A stretch of 6,921 bases of DNA from JAWWPG01 sp037719575 (GTDB taxonomy: Bacteria; Actinomycetota; Actinomycetes; Propionibacteriales; Nocardioidaceae): assembly GCA_037719575.1 (NCBI GenBank), contig JBBJMF010000124.1, positions 1-6,921 of the forward strand, given 5' to 3'. The notes under the pieces were generated by a model. The model saw only the letters and a program-made list of their open reading frames with translations, was not told where the DNA came from and made no database searches. Positions within the stretch are counted from its first letter, which is position 1. Each line of letters starts with the position of its first letter. The position numbers and the translations under genes are program-made. Positions 1 to 6,710 of this stretch are shown here, in pieces.

Positions 1-69
1 CACGTAAGGCGACGACTTGCAGTCCTGGGTCGCCGAGGACGCGATGACCCGCCTAGCGAAGGAGTTCAC
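1..69. other. Spacer or tail of an upstream gene
   Basis: There is no complete gene here. On the + strand one frame meets a TAA at 5-7 and another a TGA at 45-47, and either could be the end of a gene lying outside the window. The third frame stays open into the dehydrogenase at 70. The last bases (58-64, GAAGGAG) are the ribosome binding site of that dehydrogenase. I see no promoter or terminator that I would defend. Confidence 0.4.
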
Positions 70-927
70 ATGGGGTTGGCGCCATACCGGTTCGACGGAG
101 GGACGGCCGTGGTGACCGGAGCCGCGAGCGGCATAGGCGCTGCTCTCGCGGCGGCCTTGGCGGACCGGGGGAGCCACCTGGCACTCGTCGACTGCGACGA
201 AGCGGGCCTGCGTTCCGTGGCTGACGAGACTCGCGCACGACACGGTGGGCTCGAGGTCAGGACATACGTCGCCGACCTCGCCGAGACGAGCACACTTGCG
301 GGCCTGGCCGCGACGATCGATGCCGACTCGGGTCCGGTGCGGCTGTTGGTCAACAACGCGGGGGTCGCGCTCGGCGGCTCGTTCGAGCAAATCAGCCTCG
401 AGGACTTCGGCTGGGTCATGCGGGTCAACTTCGACGCGACAGTTCACCTCACCCACGCATTCCTGCCGAGTCTCCGGCGCGCACCCGGCTCACACGTCGT
501 GAACGTGTCGAGCGTCTACGGTCTGGTCGCTCCACCCGGCCAGAGCGCCTACTCGGCAAGCAAGTTCGCCGTGCGCGGCTTCACCGAGGTGCTTCGCCAT
601 GAGCTGCCTGCGACCGGGATCGGCGTCACTGCCGTGCACCCGGGGGGCGTTCGTACGAAGATCGCGGAGAACGCGCGGGTCGGCGCCCATGTCTCCGACC
701 TCGACGTACAGCGGGTGAGACGGGATTTCGCCAAGCTCCTCACGATCGACCCTCGAGACGCGGCGGAGACGATTCTTGACGGGGTGGCGAAGCGCCGGTC
801 ACGGGTGCTCATCGGGTCGTCGGCCAAAGTGCCCGACCTGCTGGCCCGGATCACCCCCGTGCGCTACTGGCCAGCCGTCACCGCGCTCGTCTGGCTCCAG
901 ATTCGGGCGAAGTCCCGGAGGTCATGA
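70..927 (+). CDS. SDR-family NAD(P)-dependent oxidoreductase
   Basis: This is a cytosolic classical short-chain dehydrogenase/reductase of 285 residues, catalysing NAD(P)-dependent oxidation or reduction of an alcohol/carbonyl pair; the substrate cannot be told. Seen in the sequence: the cofactor-binding TGxxxGIG motif at residues 16-23, NNAG at 95-98, a structural Asn at 120, and a catalytic Ser148-Tyr161-Lys165 set (NVSS near 145-148, YSASK at 161-165). A PGG-V-T segment follows at 191-196. An Asp (41) at the end of the second strand is, in this family, usually a sign of NAD(H) rather than NADP(H) preference. The length is slightly above the usual 250, because of a C-terminal tail with a hydrophobic stretch (about 263-280) ending in basic residues, as in many actinobacterial SDRs. 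The ATG is chosen because GAAGGAG lies 5 nt upstream. The gene converges on the ATPase gene, with 23 nt between the stop codons. Confidence 0.93.
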   Translation: MGLAPYRFDGGTAVVTGAASGIGAALAAALADRGSHLALVDCDEAGLRSVADETRARHGGLEVRTYVADLAETSTLAGLAATIDADSGPVRLLVNNAGVALGGSFEQISLEDFGWVMRVNFDATVHLTHAFLPSLRRAPGSHVVNVSSVYGLVAPPGQSAYSASKFAVRGFTEVLRHELPATGIGVTAVHPGGVRTKIAENARVGAHVSDLDVQRVRRDFAKLLTIDPRDAAETILDGVAKRRSRVLIGSSAKVPDLLARITPVRYWPAVTALVWLQIRAKSRRS

Positions 928-950
928 CCGCTAGCCGCAGAAAGCGGGAC

Positions 951-2129
951 TCACAAGCCGCCGACATGGCCTCGGCGCGCGACCCAAGTGGCGAACAGCG
1001 GGTCCACGAAACGCCAGTACCCGGAGGCGGTCGGACCGTCGTGGTTGCGGGCGATGTGCTGCCCGTCCTGACCGAGCTCGCGAAGCGCCGACTGCAGGGT
1101 GGCTCGACTCAGCCCGGACCGTTCCGTCGCCCGCGACCCGGTGGGCCGGATCTCGTCCGCCATCGCGGCGAGGACCGCCTTCTTGCCGGAGCTCAGCGAG
1201 TCCCACACGGCGTGGTGACCTTCGCTGGTCTGCCGCACCGCCAGGTCGATGATGGCGTCGGCCAGCGCCAGGCCTTCGACGTCCGGCGAGTCGGGCAGCG
1301 TCGTACCGCCCGACTCCCGCATCCCCAGCTCACGATGCAGCAGATGTGCGAACAGCATGGTGCGCTGGGGATGTCCCGAGGCCGCAACCACCAGCGGTGC
1401 AAGGGCTTCGCCCGGTTCCTCGCCCAGCTGGCTGAACCGTTCGGCCAGCTCGTCCAGCACGTCCTCGATCGGCAGCGGGGCGAGCTCGAGCGGCTCGGCC
1501 TGCCCGTAGAGGGGTCGCTCCCGGTCGGTGAAGAGCCGGCGCATGAGCGACGGTTGTGAACCTGCGTAGATGTAGGTGGCCGCGTCGCCGTGGTACTGGA
1601 CATGGGAGCGCAGTAGGCCGTCCAGGGTCGCGCCGGCACTCAGCAGGTCCTGGAACTCGTCGAACACCACGAGTGTCGGCCGCCTATCCCGCTCGAAGAG
1701 TCGCATCGGAAGGTCCAGCAACTCGGCGGCTGCGAGCAGGGTGGCGTCGTGTGAAGGAGCCACCTGACGCGGTCCCAAGGTCAGCCCAACGCCGGACGTG
1801 GAGAGTGTCACGCCCAGCCGAGAGCTGAGACCCTCCAGACGCGAGCGCACATGATGGTCGTTCAGTCGCGAGTAGGCGTTGGCCACCCGCGCACACACCT
1901 CCGCGAGCGTGGTCACACCGTAGAAGTCCACATGGACCGTGCGCCAGTTGCTCTGGCGGAGGTGGTGGGCGTGCGCGAGCAGAAGCGACGTCTTGCCGTA
2001 GCGGCGGGGGCCAGCGACGCGGACATGAGCGCCGTCGGTGGCGGCGAGGTGAAGCTGGTGGAGCTCGTCACGCCGGTCGATCAGCGCGTCTTGCGAGATC
2101 GGTGTCTCGAAGGGAAAAGCGCGGGGCAT
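951..2129 (-). CDS. P-loop ATPase (ATPase_2/AAA-like) with C-terminal winged-helix-like region
   Basis: This is a 392-residue ATP-binding protein of the bacterial/archaeal ATPase_2 type, related to AAA+/STAND ATPases; its biological role is unknown. Numbered from the ATG at 2129: a short N-terminal segment typical of the family (ending in LIDRRDEL, 16-23), Walker A GPRRYGKT at 40-47, Walker B TLVVFDEFQD at 152-161 with Asp157/Glu158, a sensor-1-like YIYAGSQ at 186-192, and GHPQ at 252-255 where the family carries its G-x-P element. A probable winged helix-turn-helix spans about 312-362, and a DPLF motif lies at 376-379, common near the C-terminus of this family. No signal peptide or membrane segment is seen. 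The frame stays open upstream to 2246, but those 39 codons run through AT-rich, Cys/His-rich sequence unlike the rest, so the internal ATG is preferred. A GTG three codons upstream (2138) is also possible; neither has a strong ribosome binding site. The gene stands alone on this strand, divergent from the repressor. Confidence 0.85.
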   Translation of the reverse strand: MPRAFPFETPISQDALIDRRDELHQLHLAATDGAHVRVAGPRRYGKTSLLLAHAHHLRQSNWRTVHVDFYGVTTLAEVCARVANAYSRLNDHHVRSRLEGLSSRLGVTLSTSGVGLTLGPRQVAPSHDATLLAAAELLDLPMRLFERDRRPTLVVFDEFQDLLSAGATLDGLLRSHVQYHGDAATYIYAGSQPSLMRRLFTDRERPLYGQAEPLELAPLPIEDVLDELAERFSQLGEEPGEALAPLVVAASGHPQRTMLFAHLLHRELGMRESGGTTLPDSPDVEGLALADAIIDLAVRQTSEGHHAVWDSLSSGKKAVLAAMADEIRPTGSRATERSGLSRATLQSALRELGQDGQHIARNHDGPTASGYWRFVDPLFATWVARRGHVGGL

Positions 2130-2186
2130 CCCGCTCACGTCCGCCAGCGGCAGTGCAAACCAGGCATGAAGCGAGGGTAGGCGACG

Positions 2187-2219
2187 TGTATGGCATTGGC
2201 AATGCAACAATGTATGGCA
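2187..2219. repeat. Two 9-bp direct repeats, 24 bp apart
   Basis: TGTATGGCA occurs at 2187-2195 and again at 2211-2219, in the AT-rich gap between the divergent ATPase and TetR genes. The start-to-start distance of 24 bp is a little over two helical turns. Repeats of this kind can be sites for a regulator, but no protein can be named from the sequence. The copies sit upstream of the ATPase start and upstream of the probable TetR promoter, so either gene could be affected. Confidence 0.55.
2193..2205. repeat. 13-bp inverted repeat between the direct repeats
   Basis: GCATTG-G-CAATGC is a perfect 6-bp inverted repeat around a single central base. It overlaps the end of the first direct repeat. 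Its symmetry would suit a dimeric DNA-binding protein, but it differs in sequence from the TetR-type palindrome about 40 bp downstream, so a different regulator is more likely. Function is inferred from position only. Confidence 0.45.
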
Positions 2220-2224
2220 AAGAG

Positions 2225-2230
2225 TATACA
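2225..2230 (+). promoter_or_regulatory. Possible -10 box of the tetR-ABC operon
   Basis: TATACA at 2225-2230 is close to the actinobacterial -10 consensus and lies in the most AT-rich part of the window. The best -35 candidate at a sensible distance (TGCAAC at 2203-2208, 16 bp away) is weak. Initiation would fall near 2236-2238, at the edge of the TetR-type palindrome, which would suit repression by blocking the polymerase. Confidence 0.45.
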
Positions 2231-2234
2231 ACTT

Positions 2235-2253
2235 GTGAGTGAGCACTCACTCA
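2235..2253. promoter_or_regulatory. TetR-type operator palindrome
   Basis: TGAGTGAG-CA-CTCACTCA (2236-2253) has perfect 8-bp arms around two central bases. Because the arms have an internal 4-bp period, a second register, GTGAGTG-AG-CACTCAC (2235-2250), also has perfect 7-bp arms with its centre shifted by 2 bp. Sites of the form TGAGTG-nn-CACTCA are common targets of TetR-family repressors. This one ends 14 bp before the TetR start codon and overlaps the expected transcription start, so autorepression of the repressor-exporter operon is the natural reading. It lies about 110 bp from the ATPase start and might also affect that gene. Confidence 0.8.
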
Positions 2254-2267
2254 GTTAGCCTCGGCTG

Positions 2268-2891
2268 GTGACCACAAGAGCTCGACCACTGCCGCCTGAC
2301 GAGCGTCGGGCCGCCCTGATCGCAGCCACCCTTCCCCTGATCAGCGAGCATGGCACCGCGGTCAGCACTCGGCAGATCGCCTGCGCGGCGGGGGTCGCGG
2401 AGGGCACGATCTATCGGGTCTTCCCCGACAAGGACAGCCTCATCCAGGCGTCGCTGGCAGCAGCTTTCGACCCCGCCCCCCTCGTACGACGACTGGCGTC
2501 GATCGACACGAAGGCAAGCTTCGAGGACCGGTTGCTGGCCGCAGTGGCGATCCTTCAGAGCAGGCTCGAGGAGATCTTCCACCTGGTCACGGCATTCGGT
2601 CTGCACGGCCCGCGCCAGCAGCGCACGGGCCACGTCCATCCGCCTTCGAGCACAGTGATTGTTGAAGCCCTGACCGAGGTCCTCGCGCGGCATGCCGACC
2701 GACTGCGTGTCGAGCCGGCCGAGTGTGCGCGGCTGGTGCGCCTGGTCGTCTTCGCCGGCAGTCATCCCCGGATCACCGAGGCAAACCCCTTGTCCGCAAG
2801 GGAGATCGTCGATCTTCTCCTCGGCGGTATCACCACGGGTGATGACGCCGTCGCAGTTGCTCCGGACCGCCACCAACCCACGGGAGACTGA
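2268..2891 (+). CDS. TetR/AcrR-family transcriptional repressor
   Basis: This is a DNA-binding repressor of 207 residues, the normal size for the family. The N-terminal helix-turn-helix domain covers about residues 11-60, with the recognition region at 33-59 (STRQIACAAGVAEGTIYRVF, then PDKDSLI), a clear TetR signature. Residues 65-190 form the variable helical ligand-binding and dimerisation domain, whose inducer cannot be predicted. The start is GTG at 2268: an in-frame TAG at 2256-2258 excludes a longer protein, and no other start codon lies nearby except a CTG at 2265. No convincing ribosome binding site precedes it, so translation may be weak, which is common for autorepressors. Its stop is 2 nt from the first ABC subunit's start codon, so it very probably controls that exporter through the palindrome at 2235-2253. 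Confidence 0.95.
   Translation: MTTRARPLPPDERRAALIAATLPLISEHGTAVSTRQIACAAGVAEGTIYRVFPDKDSLIQASLAAAFDPAPLVRRLASIDTKASFEDRLLAAVAILQSRLEEIFHLVTAFGLHGPRQQRTGHVHPPSSTVIVEALTEVLARHADRLRVEPAECARLVRLVVFAGSHPRITEANPLSAREIVDLLLGGITTGDDAVAVAPDRHQPTGD
2882..2887 (+). promoter_or_regulatory. Ribosome binding site deciding a TTG start
   Basis: GGGAGA lies inside the last codons of the TetR gene, 6 nt before the TTG at 2894. It supports the TTG as the start of the first ABC subunit, where no ATG or GTG is suitably placed. Confidence 0.65.
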
Positions 2892-2893
2892 TC

Positions 2894-4627
2894 TTGCTCA
2901 TCCGACTCCTCCGGACGTATCTCCGCCCGTACGGCGGTCTGCTGAGCGTCGTCGTCGTGCTGCAGCTCGTCGGCACCATCGCGTCGCTCTACCTGCCGAG
3001 CCTGAACGCCGACATCATCGACAACGGCGTGACCACGGGGGACACGACGTACATCCTCCACACGGGCGGGTGGATGCTCACCGTCAGCCTGGTCCAGGTC
3101 GTCTGTGCGGTCGCGGCGGTCTACGTCGGGGCAAAGGCGGCGATGAGCTTCGGACGTGATGTCCGGGCTGCGGTGTTCAGTCGGGTGGGCGAGTTCTCCG
3201 CCCGCGAGGTCGCGCAGTTCGGCGCCCCCTCGCTGATCACCCGCAACACCAACGACGTGCAGCAGGTCCAGATGCTCGTCGTGATGACCTGCACGATGCT
3301 GGTCTCGGCGCCGATCATGTGCGTGGGGGGCGTCGTCATGGCGCTCCGGGAGGACGTCGGTCTCTCCTGGCTGATGGTCGTCGCAGTCCCCGCCCTGGCG
3401 GTCTCCGTCGGGTTGATCGTGTCCCGCATGGTCCCCGGCTTCCGCTCGATGCAGACGCGGATCGACGCCGTCAACCGCGTTCTGCGCGAGCAGATCACCG
3501 GTATCCGGGTGGTCCGCGCGTTCGTCCGCGAGCGTCGTGAGACCGACCGCTTCGCGCGGGCGAACGACGACGTGACTCAGAGCGCTCTCTACGTCGGTCG
3601 CCTGATGATCATGATCTTCCCGGTCGTCATGCTGATCTTCAACTTCTCGAGCGTCGCCGTCCTCTGGTTTGGTGGTCACCGCGTCGGGTCCGGCCAGATG
3701 CAGATCGGTGCGCTGACCGCCTTTCTCGCCTACCTGACGATGATCTTGATGTCGGTGATGATGGCGACCTTCGTCGCGATGATGGTTCCCCGGGCCGCCG
3801 TCTGTGCGGAGCGGATCAGTGAGGTCCTCGACACCGAGTCGTCGGTACGACCGGCAGTAGCGCCGGTCACCGAGGTCGCCGGTCGCGGACGCCTCGAGCT
3901 TCGCCATGTCGGCTTCACCTACCCGGGAGCCCAGTCCGCGGTCTTGACAAACATCTCGTTGGTGGTCCAGCCCGGGCGGACGACCGCGATCATCGGCAGT
4001 ACCGGGGCAGGCAAGACCACGTTGGTGTCGCTCATTCCTCGACTCGTCGACGTCACCGAGGGCGAGCTGCTCGTCGACGGCGTGGACGTACGACGGCTCG
4101 ACGCCGAGGTCCTCTGGCGCAGGATCGGCCTCGTTCCGCAGCGGCCCTATCTCTTCACGGGAACGGTCGCGAGCAACCTGCGCTACGGCAACCCGGATGC
4201 GACGGACGACGAGCTGTGGCAGGCACTCGACGTCGCGCAGGCACGGGACTTCGTGGCGGCGATGCCTGATGCGCTGGGGGCCACCATCGCCCAGGGCGGC
4301 ACCAACGTGTCTGGTGGCCAACGACAGCGGCTGTGCATCGCCCGGGCGCTCGTCGCAGACCCCGAGATCTACCTGTTCGACGACTCGTTCTCCGCCCTCG
4401 ACCTGGCCACCGACGCGCGGCTGAGAAGTGCTTTGAGGTCACAGACGGCCGACGCCGCCGTGGTCATCGTCGCTCAGCGGGTGTCCACGATCACCGACGC
4501 CGACGAGATCGTCGTCCTGGAGGACGGACAGATCGTGGGGAGGGGCACCCACGAGGACCTGGTGCTCACGTGTTCGACGTACGCCGAGATCGTGGCGTCG
4601 CAGCTCACCGCGGAGGCAGCGGCATGA
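2894..4627 (+). CDS. ABC exporter half-transporter, subunit 1 (degenerate catalytic site)
   Basis: This is a 577-residue inner-membrane ABC exporter subunit: an N-terminal membrane domain with about six helices (roughly residues 14-36, 57-79, 128-149, 156-178, 237-260, 272-296) fused to an ATPase domain (about 333-570). Motifs: A-loop Tyr343, Walker A GSTGAGKT 368-375, Q-loop Gln416, an intact signature VSGGQ 472-476, Walker B IYLFDD 492-497, D-loop SALD 500-503. Two key residues depart from consensus: the catalytic Glu is Asp497 and the switch His is Gln528. In heterodimeric exporters such as TM287/288 these changes mark the subunit that supplies Walker A/B to the non-hydrolysing site, while its intact signature serves the active one. 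The start is TTG, supported by the upstream ribosome binding site and by the MLIRLLRTYLRPY opening usual in actinobacterial homologues. It is the second gene of the operon. The substrate is unknown; drugs or lipids are plausible. Confidence 0.95.
   Translation: MLIRLLRTYLRPYGGLLSVVVVLQLVGTIASLYLPSLNADIIDNGVTTGDTTYILHTGGWMLTVSLVQVVCAVAAVYVGAKAAMSFGRDVRAAVFSRVGEFSAREVAQFGAPSLITRNTNDVQQVQMLVVMTCTMLVSAPIMCVGGVVMALREDVGLSWLMVVAVPALAVSVGLIVSRMVPGFRSMQTRIDAVNRVLREQITGIRVVRAFVRERRETDRFARANDDVTQSALYVGRLMIMIFPVVMLIFNFSSVAVLWFGGHRVGSGQMQIGALTAFLAYLTMILMSVMMATFVAMMVPRAAVCAERISEVLDTESSVRPAVAPVTEVAGRGRLELRHVGFTYPGAQSAVLTNISLVVQPGRTTAIIGSTGAGKTTLVSLIPRLVDVTEGELLVDGVDVRRLDAEVLWRRIGLVPQRPYLFTGTVASNLRYGNPDATDDELWQALDVAQARDFVAAMPDALGATIAQGGTNVSGGQRQRLCIARALVADPEIYLFDDSFSALDLATDARLRSALRSQTADAAVVIVAQRVSTITDADEIVVLEDGQIVGRGTHEDLVLTCSTYAEIVASQLTAEAAA
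4612..4616 (+). promoter_or_regulatory. Ribosome binding site for the second ABC subunit
   Basis: GGAGG within the end of subunit 1 lies 7 nt before the ATG at 4624. Together with the ATGA overlap it fixes this start, although the frame is open about 290 nt further upstream. Confidence 0.8.
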
Positions 4628-6660
4628 GTGAGGGCACCAGCGAGCGCGATGGCGACCCGGGGGCGAAGTCGCCGGCGCGGCTGCCGGAGGCCGGGCGCCC
4701 CGGGGGGCCTGGACGAGCCCCGTGGATGAACCTGGCCATGCCCGTCGAGAAGTCGATGAGCTTCGGCCCGTCGGCGCGCCGGCTGATGGGTCGGCTGCGG
4801 CCGGAGCGGGCCCGTGTGGTGCTGGTCGGGCTGCTCGCCCTGGTCAGTGTGGGGTTGAGCGTGCTCGGGCCGAAGATCCTTGGGCGCGCGACCGACATCA
4901 TCTTCTCGGGGGTGGTCGGGGGCGGCCTGCCGGCCGACACAACCCTCCGGCAGGCGGAGGCCCGCGCCAGGGCCGACGGTCACGGCAACGTCGCAGACAT
5001 GCTCGCCCGGATGGACGTGGTGCCGGGGCAGGGCGTCGACTTCGCCGCGCTCGGAGACGTGCTGGTGCTTGTCCTCGGGCTCTACGCGGCCGCGTCCGTG
5101 TTCTCGTGGATGCAGGGCTACCTGCTCACGGACGCGGTGCAGAACACGGTCTACCGGCTGCGGTCTGACGTCGAGGACAAGATCAACCGACTGCCCCTGG
5201 AGTACTTCGACAGGCAGTCACGTGGCGAGACGCTGAGCCGCGTGACCAACGACATCGACAACGTCCAGACCAGTCTCCAGCAGACGATGAGCCAGCTGCT
5301 CACCTCCCTGCTGACGATCATCGGCGTTGTCACGATGATGTTCTGGATCTCGCCGTTGCTCTCCCTCATCGCTCTCGTCACGATCCCGCTCTCGATCCTG
5401 GTCACCCGCCAGATCGCGAAGAGGTCCCAGCGGTTGTTCATCGCCCAGTGGACCCACACCGGCAGCCTCAACGGGCAGATCGAGGAGGCGTTCACCGGCC
5501 ACGACCTGGTGAAGGTGTTCGGCCGTCACCGGGAGGTCGAGCAGTCCTTCGCGGACAAGAACGACGAGCTGTTCGAGGCCAGCTTCGGTGCGCAGTTCGT
5601 GAGCGGCATCATCATGCCGGCGATGATGTTCATCGGGAACCTCAACTACGTCGCTATCGCCGTGGTGGGTGGGCTTCGGGTCGCGTCGGGGTCGATGAGC
5701 CTCGGAGATGTGCAGGCGTTCATCCAGTACTCGCGCCAGTTCACCCAGCCGCTGACCCAGGTGGCCTCGATGGCGAACCTGTTGCAGTCCGGGGTGGCCT
5801 CCGCCGAGCGGGTCTTCGAGCTGCTGGACGCCGAGGAGCAGGTGCCGGACGTGGCGGAGCCCATCCGGCTACGCGAGCCACATGGGCGCGTGGAGTTCGA
5901 GCACGTGTCGTTCAGCTACGACTCCGGTACGCCGCTCATCAGCGACCTGTCGCTAGTGGCCGACCCGGGTCATACCGTGGCGATCGTCGGCCCGACAGGC
6001 GCTGGCAAGACGACGCTGGTCAACCTGGTCATGCGGTTCTACGAGCTCGACGGTGGCCGCATCACGCTCGACGGTGTCGACATCGCCTCGATGACCCGGC
6101 ACGACCTGCGCTCGGGGATCGGCATGGTCCTGCAGGACACCTGGCTGTTCGGCGGCACGATCCGGGACAACATCGCCTACGGCCGCCCCGACGCGTCGGA
6201 GGCCGACATCCTGGCGGCTGCCGAAGCGACGTACGTCGACAGGTATGTGCGAAGCCTTCCCGACGGCTACGACACGGTGATCGACGAGGAGGGCAGCAAC
6301 ATCAGCGCGGGGGAGAAGCAGCTGCTGACGATCGCCCGCGCGTTCCTTGCGGCCCCGTCGCTGCTGATCCTCGACGAGGCGACCAGCTCGGTCGACACCC
6401 GGACAGAGGTGCTGGTGCAGCGGGCGATGGCGGCTCTGCGCAGCGACCGCACCAGCTTCGTGATCGCGCACCGGTTGTCCACGATCCGCGACGCGGACCT
6501 GATCCTCGTGATGGAGGCGGGCAGCATCGTCGAGCAGGGCACGCACGAGGAGCTGTTGGCGGCGAGAGGCGCGTACTACCGGCTCTCCTCGGCGCAGTTC
6601 CGCGGCGCCGTCATCGACGTGGATGACGTCGACGCCGAGCAGCCGCTCCCGGTCGGCTGA
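4624..6660 (+). CDS. ABC exporter half-transporter, subunit 2 (canonical catalytic Glu)
   Basis: This is the 678-residue membrane partner of subunit 1. It begins with about 50 Gly/Pro/charged residues, probably disordered and cytoplasmic, followed by six membrane helices (roughly 64-84, 144-166, 224-242, 245-262, 322-350, 361-385) and an ATPase domain (about 422-655). Between the first two helices lies an approximately 50-residue extracytoplasmic loop (about 95-142), much longer than in subunit 1. Motifs: A-loop Tyr432, Walker A GPTGAGKT 456-463, Q-loop Gln504, Walker B LLILDE with Asp584 and catalytic Glu585, D-loop SSVD 588-591, switch His616. The signature is degenerate: S561-A-G-E-K565 in place of SGGQ. 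Its Walker B and His therefore serve the active ATP site, and its poor signature falls in the degenerate one. The start ATG overlaps the stop of subunit 1 (ATGA), so the two are translationally coupled, as expected for equimolar halves of one heterodimer. An acidic C-terminal tail (about 660-678) ends the protein. Confidence 0.95.
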   Translation: MSEGTSERDGDPGAKSPARLPEAGRPGGPGRAPWMNLAMPVEKSMSFGPSARRLMGRLRPERARVVLVGLLALVSVGLSVLGPKILGRATDIIFSGVVGGGLPADTTLRQAEARARADGHGNVADMLARMDVVPGQGVDFAALGDVLVLVLGLYAAASVFSWMQGYLLTDAVQNTVYRLRSDVEDKINRLPLEYFDRQSRGETLSRVTNDIDNVQTSLQQTMSQLLTSLLTIIGVVTMMFWISPLLSLIALVTIPLSILVTRQIAKRSQRLFIAQWTHTGSLNGQIEEAFTGHDLVKVFGRHREVEQSFADKNDELFEASFGAQFVSGIIMPAMMFIGNLNYVAIAVVGGLRVASGSMSLGDVQAFIQYSRQFTQPLTQVASMANLLQSGVASAERVFELLDAEEQVPDVAEPIRLREPHGRVEFEHVSFSYDSGTPLISDLSLVADPGHTVAIVGPTGAGKTTLVNLVMRFYELDGGRITLDGVDIASMTRHDLRSGIGMVLQDTWLFGGTIRDNIAYGRPDASEADILAAAEATYVDRYVRSLPDGYDTVIDEEGSNISAGEKQLLTIARAFLAAPSLLILDEATSSVDTRTEVLVQRAMAALRSDRTSFVIAHRLSTIRDADLILVMEAGSIVEQGTHEELLAARGAYYRLSSAQFRGAVIDVDDVDAEQPLPVG

Positions 6661-6666
6661 GCCCTT

Positions 6667-6697
6667 CGCTACAGTTGATGCGTACCGCACGGTAGCG
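6667..6697. repeat. Inverted repeats just after the exporter operon
   Basis: CGCTAC (6667-6672) pairs with GTAGCG (6692-6697). Overlapping the right arm is a second, tighter palindrome, TACCG-CA-CGGTA (6683-6694). There is no run of T after the outer stem, so a factor-independent terminator is unlikely. The inner palindrome resembles a dimeric operator and lies 53 bp before the downstream acetyltransferase start. Either a regulatory site for that gene or chance is possible. Confidence 0.4.
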
Positions 6698-6710
6698 GAC
6701 CCTTCCACTC

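Noticed and set aside
8..115. Frame after the TAA at 5-7 that reads like a helical protein segment (LQSWVAEDAMTRLAKEF) and overlaps the SDR start
   Set aside because: It begins right after a stop codon and ends inside the dehydrogenase. It could be the remnant of an upstream gene with a frame change, but with so little sequence this cannot be supported.
935..947. CCGC-AGAAA-GCGG hairpin between the convergent SDR and ATPase genes
   Set aside because: A 4-bp stem with no T-run on either strand is too weak to call a terminator.
924..1559. A + strand frame opposite the ATPase, overlapping the SDR stop by ATGA
   Set aside because: The ATGA overlap is tempting, but the translation has low-complexity Arg/Gln/Gly character, while the opposite strand encodes clear Walker A and B motifs.
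2196..2201. TTGGCA as the -35 box for the TetR operon
   Set aside because: It lies 23 bp from the TATACA box, too far for a normal sigma-70 type promoter, and the base stretch at a proper distance (AAAGAG) is not a -10 box.
2762..4321. A 519-codon open frame on the minus strand opposite the TetR end and ABC subunit 1
   Set aside because: Its translation is full of Asp, Arg, His and Gly with no domain or hydrophobic pattern, and it lies opposite a gene with clear ABC motifs. Long antisense frames are expected in high-GC DNA.
4333..4623. In-frame upstream extension of ABC subunit 2
   Set aside because: The extension is Arg-rich and overlaps the conserved ATPase core of subunit 1. The ATG at 4624 has GGAGG at 7 nt and an ATGA overlap.
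5448..6626. A 392-codon open frame on the + strand inside ABC subunit 2
   Set aside because: It is very rich in Arg, Gly and Pro with no recognisable motif, and it is a frame shadow of the exporter gene.
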